From contig CATPBU010000114.1 of assembly GCA_955652455.1 (NCBI GenBank), positions 1 through 5,678 of the forward strand: 5,678 nt of DNA, in the 5' to 3' direction. Of this stretch, positions 5,346 to 5,678 are shown piece after piece. The notes under the pieces were generated by a model that was given only the letters and a program-made list of their open reading frames with translations, had not been told where the DNA came from and searched no databases. The stretch's first letter is position 1. Every line of letters begins with the position of its first letter. Both the position numbers and the translations under genes were made by a program. The stretch comes from Candidatus Dormiibacterota bacterium. Its GTDB lineage: Bacteria > Chloroflexota > Dormibacteria > UBA8260.

Positions 5346-5483
5346 TCGGACGCCATCGTGGCGCCGCAAAGAGGTTCCGTGCGCTGCGGCCCCACCTTCC
5401 GGGTTCGCCTTGGAGGTCCAGATCAGTCAGGCCTGGATAGCGGAATCGCTGTCCAGGTTTTTGTGTTTTGGAGGTTTCCACCC
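5346..5483 (+). promoter_or_regulatory. infC 5' leader, probable attenuation-type cis-regulator
   Basis: The tlyA-infC gap contains several mutually constraining elements. A stem GCCGCA (5363-5368) with TGCGGC (5385-5390) forms an early helix. The segment ACCTTCC (5394-5400) can pair, with a one-base bulge, with GGAGGT at 5412-5417. GTCCAG (5416-5421) can pair with CTGGAT (5433-5438), the 5' arm of the downstream terminator, and so act as antiterminator. TTGGAGGT occurs twice (5410-5417 and 5468-5475), the second being the infC ribosome-binding site. Regulation of the infC-rpmI-rplT operon by a structured leader is established in Bacillus subtilis (L20-dependent attenuation) and in E. coli. 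Whether L20, IF3 or something else acts here is inference. Confidence 0.55.
5433..5469 (+). terminator. Intrinsic terminator (attenuator) in the infC leader
   Basis: CTGGATAGCG (5433-5442) pairs along all 10 positions with CGCTGTCCAG (5447-5456), with one U-G wobble, around a 4-nt GAAT loop. The U-rich tail GTTTTTGTGTTTT (5457-5469) follows at once. This is the only canonical intrinsic terminator in the window. It ends directly against the GGAGG (5470-5474) of infC, so it lies between a possible infC promoter and the infC start, as an attenuator would. It would also terminate thrS-tlyA read-through transcripts. Confidence 0.8.
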
Positions 5484-5678
5484 ATCGCCTTTCGAGAGTT
5501 GAGGATCAACGAGCAGATCCGCATCCCGCAGGTTCGTCTCTTCGACGACACCACCGATGAAGCGCTCGGCATCGTCACCATTGAGCAGGCCAGGCAACTC
5601 GCCGTCGACCGCGGTCTCGACCTCGTCGAGGTGGCACCGCTGGCTCAACCGCCCGTTTGCCGGCTCCTGGACTACGGA
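5484..5678 (+). CDS. infC: Translation initiation factor IF3, N-terminal part, AUC start
   Basis: The first 65 codons of infC run off the right edge. IF3 binds the 30S subunit, prevents premature 50S joining and enforces start-codon and initiator-tRNA selection. The visible part is the IF3 N-terminal domain: [17 protein letters not shown], then [24 protein letters not shown], then the signature [10 protein letters not shown] (residues 56-65) leading into the interdomain linker. No ATG lies near the conserved RINE motif. The best start is ATC at 5484, preceded by GGAGG (5470-5474) at 9-nt spacing. A non-canonical AUU/AUC-type start is the known device by which IF3 represses its own synthesis in E. 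coli and other bacteria. Alternatives are GTG 5463 (inside the terminator tail, no Shine-Dalgarno) and GTG 5379 (GAGG 4 nt upstream, adding 35 residues). Confidence 0.93.
   Translation, partial: MAFRELRINEQIRIPQVRLFDDTTDEALGIVTIEQARQLAVDRGLDLVEVAPLAQPPVCRLLDYG

Noticed and set aside
4324..5481. 385-codon open frame on the minus strand opposite the thrS end, tlyA and the infC leader
   Set aside because: It is antisense to two clear conserved genes and to the infC terminator. Its translation is Arg/Gly/Asp-rich and low in hydrophobic structure, typical of shadow frames in high-GC DNA.
5463..5483. GTG 5463 as the infC start
   Set aside because: It lies inside the U-tract of the terminator, has no Shine-Dalgarno, and would place the strong GGAGG inside the coding sequence.
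1..5678. CRISPR array, insertion sequence, integrase attachment at tRNA-Val, toxin-antitoxin or phage-defence genes
   Set aside because: I saw no direct-repeat array, no transposase or integrase frame, no repeat of the tRNA 3' end and no defence-type protein motifs.

Overview
The window is chromosomal housekeeping sequence from a high-GC bacterium (visibly about two-thirds G+C, with G/C-ending codons throughout). An SCO4226-like DUF4242 protein, the shape of the IF3 N-terminus, weak or absent ribosome-binding sites and what looks like a leaderless thrS mRNA point to Actinomycetota or a high-GC Chloroflexota/Dormibacterota-type lineage. This placement is inference; nothing in the window fixes the phylum. 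All supported genes are on the + strand, and I see no CRISPR array, insertion sequence or phage gene.

Layout, left to right. Positions 2-1213 hold the 3' part of an MFS exporter gene cut by the window edge. Positions 1359-1544 encode a 61-aa zinc-ribbon protein of unknown function. A tRNA-Val(GAC) gene with encoded CCA occupies 1625-1701. Positions 1793-2038 encode an 81-aa DUF4242/SCO4226-like protein. A 381-nt non-coding stretch (2039-2419) carries two abutting hairpins, a cluster of DnaA-box-like CACA motifs, a 10-bp palindrome and a TTGACA/TACACT promoter. Positions 2420-2713 encode a 97-aa protein with a CCCC zinc-finger pattern.

The right half is a translation cluster: thrS (2771-4591, threonyl-tRNA synthetase lacking the N-terminal TGS domain), tlyA (4600-5316, rRNA 2'-O-methyltransferase, probably co-transcribed with thrS) and the first 65 codons of infC (initiation factor IF3, from 5484, running off the window). 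In many bacteria thrS is followed by infC-rpmI-rplT; here tlyA lies between thrS and infC.

The most interesting element is the infC leader (5317-5483). It has a possible extended -10 promoter and a 10-bp terminator hairpin with a U-rich tail directly before the infC Shine-Dalgarno. An upstream GTCCAG copy could form a competing antiterminator. An upstream 8-nt copy of the infC Shine-Dalgarno is followed by its own near-cognate AUC, and infC itself appears to start at AUC. Together these suggest infC is controlled by transcription attenuation plus IF3-sensitive start-codon choice. The second notable point is that thrS appears to be transcribed as a leaderless mRNA. The rest looks ordinary; I did not find a clear new multi-gene system.
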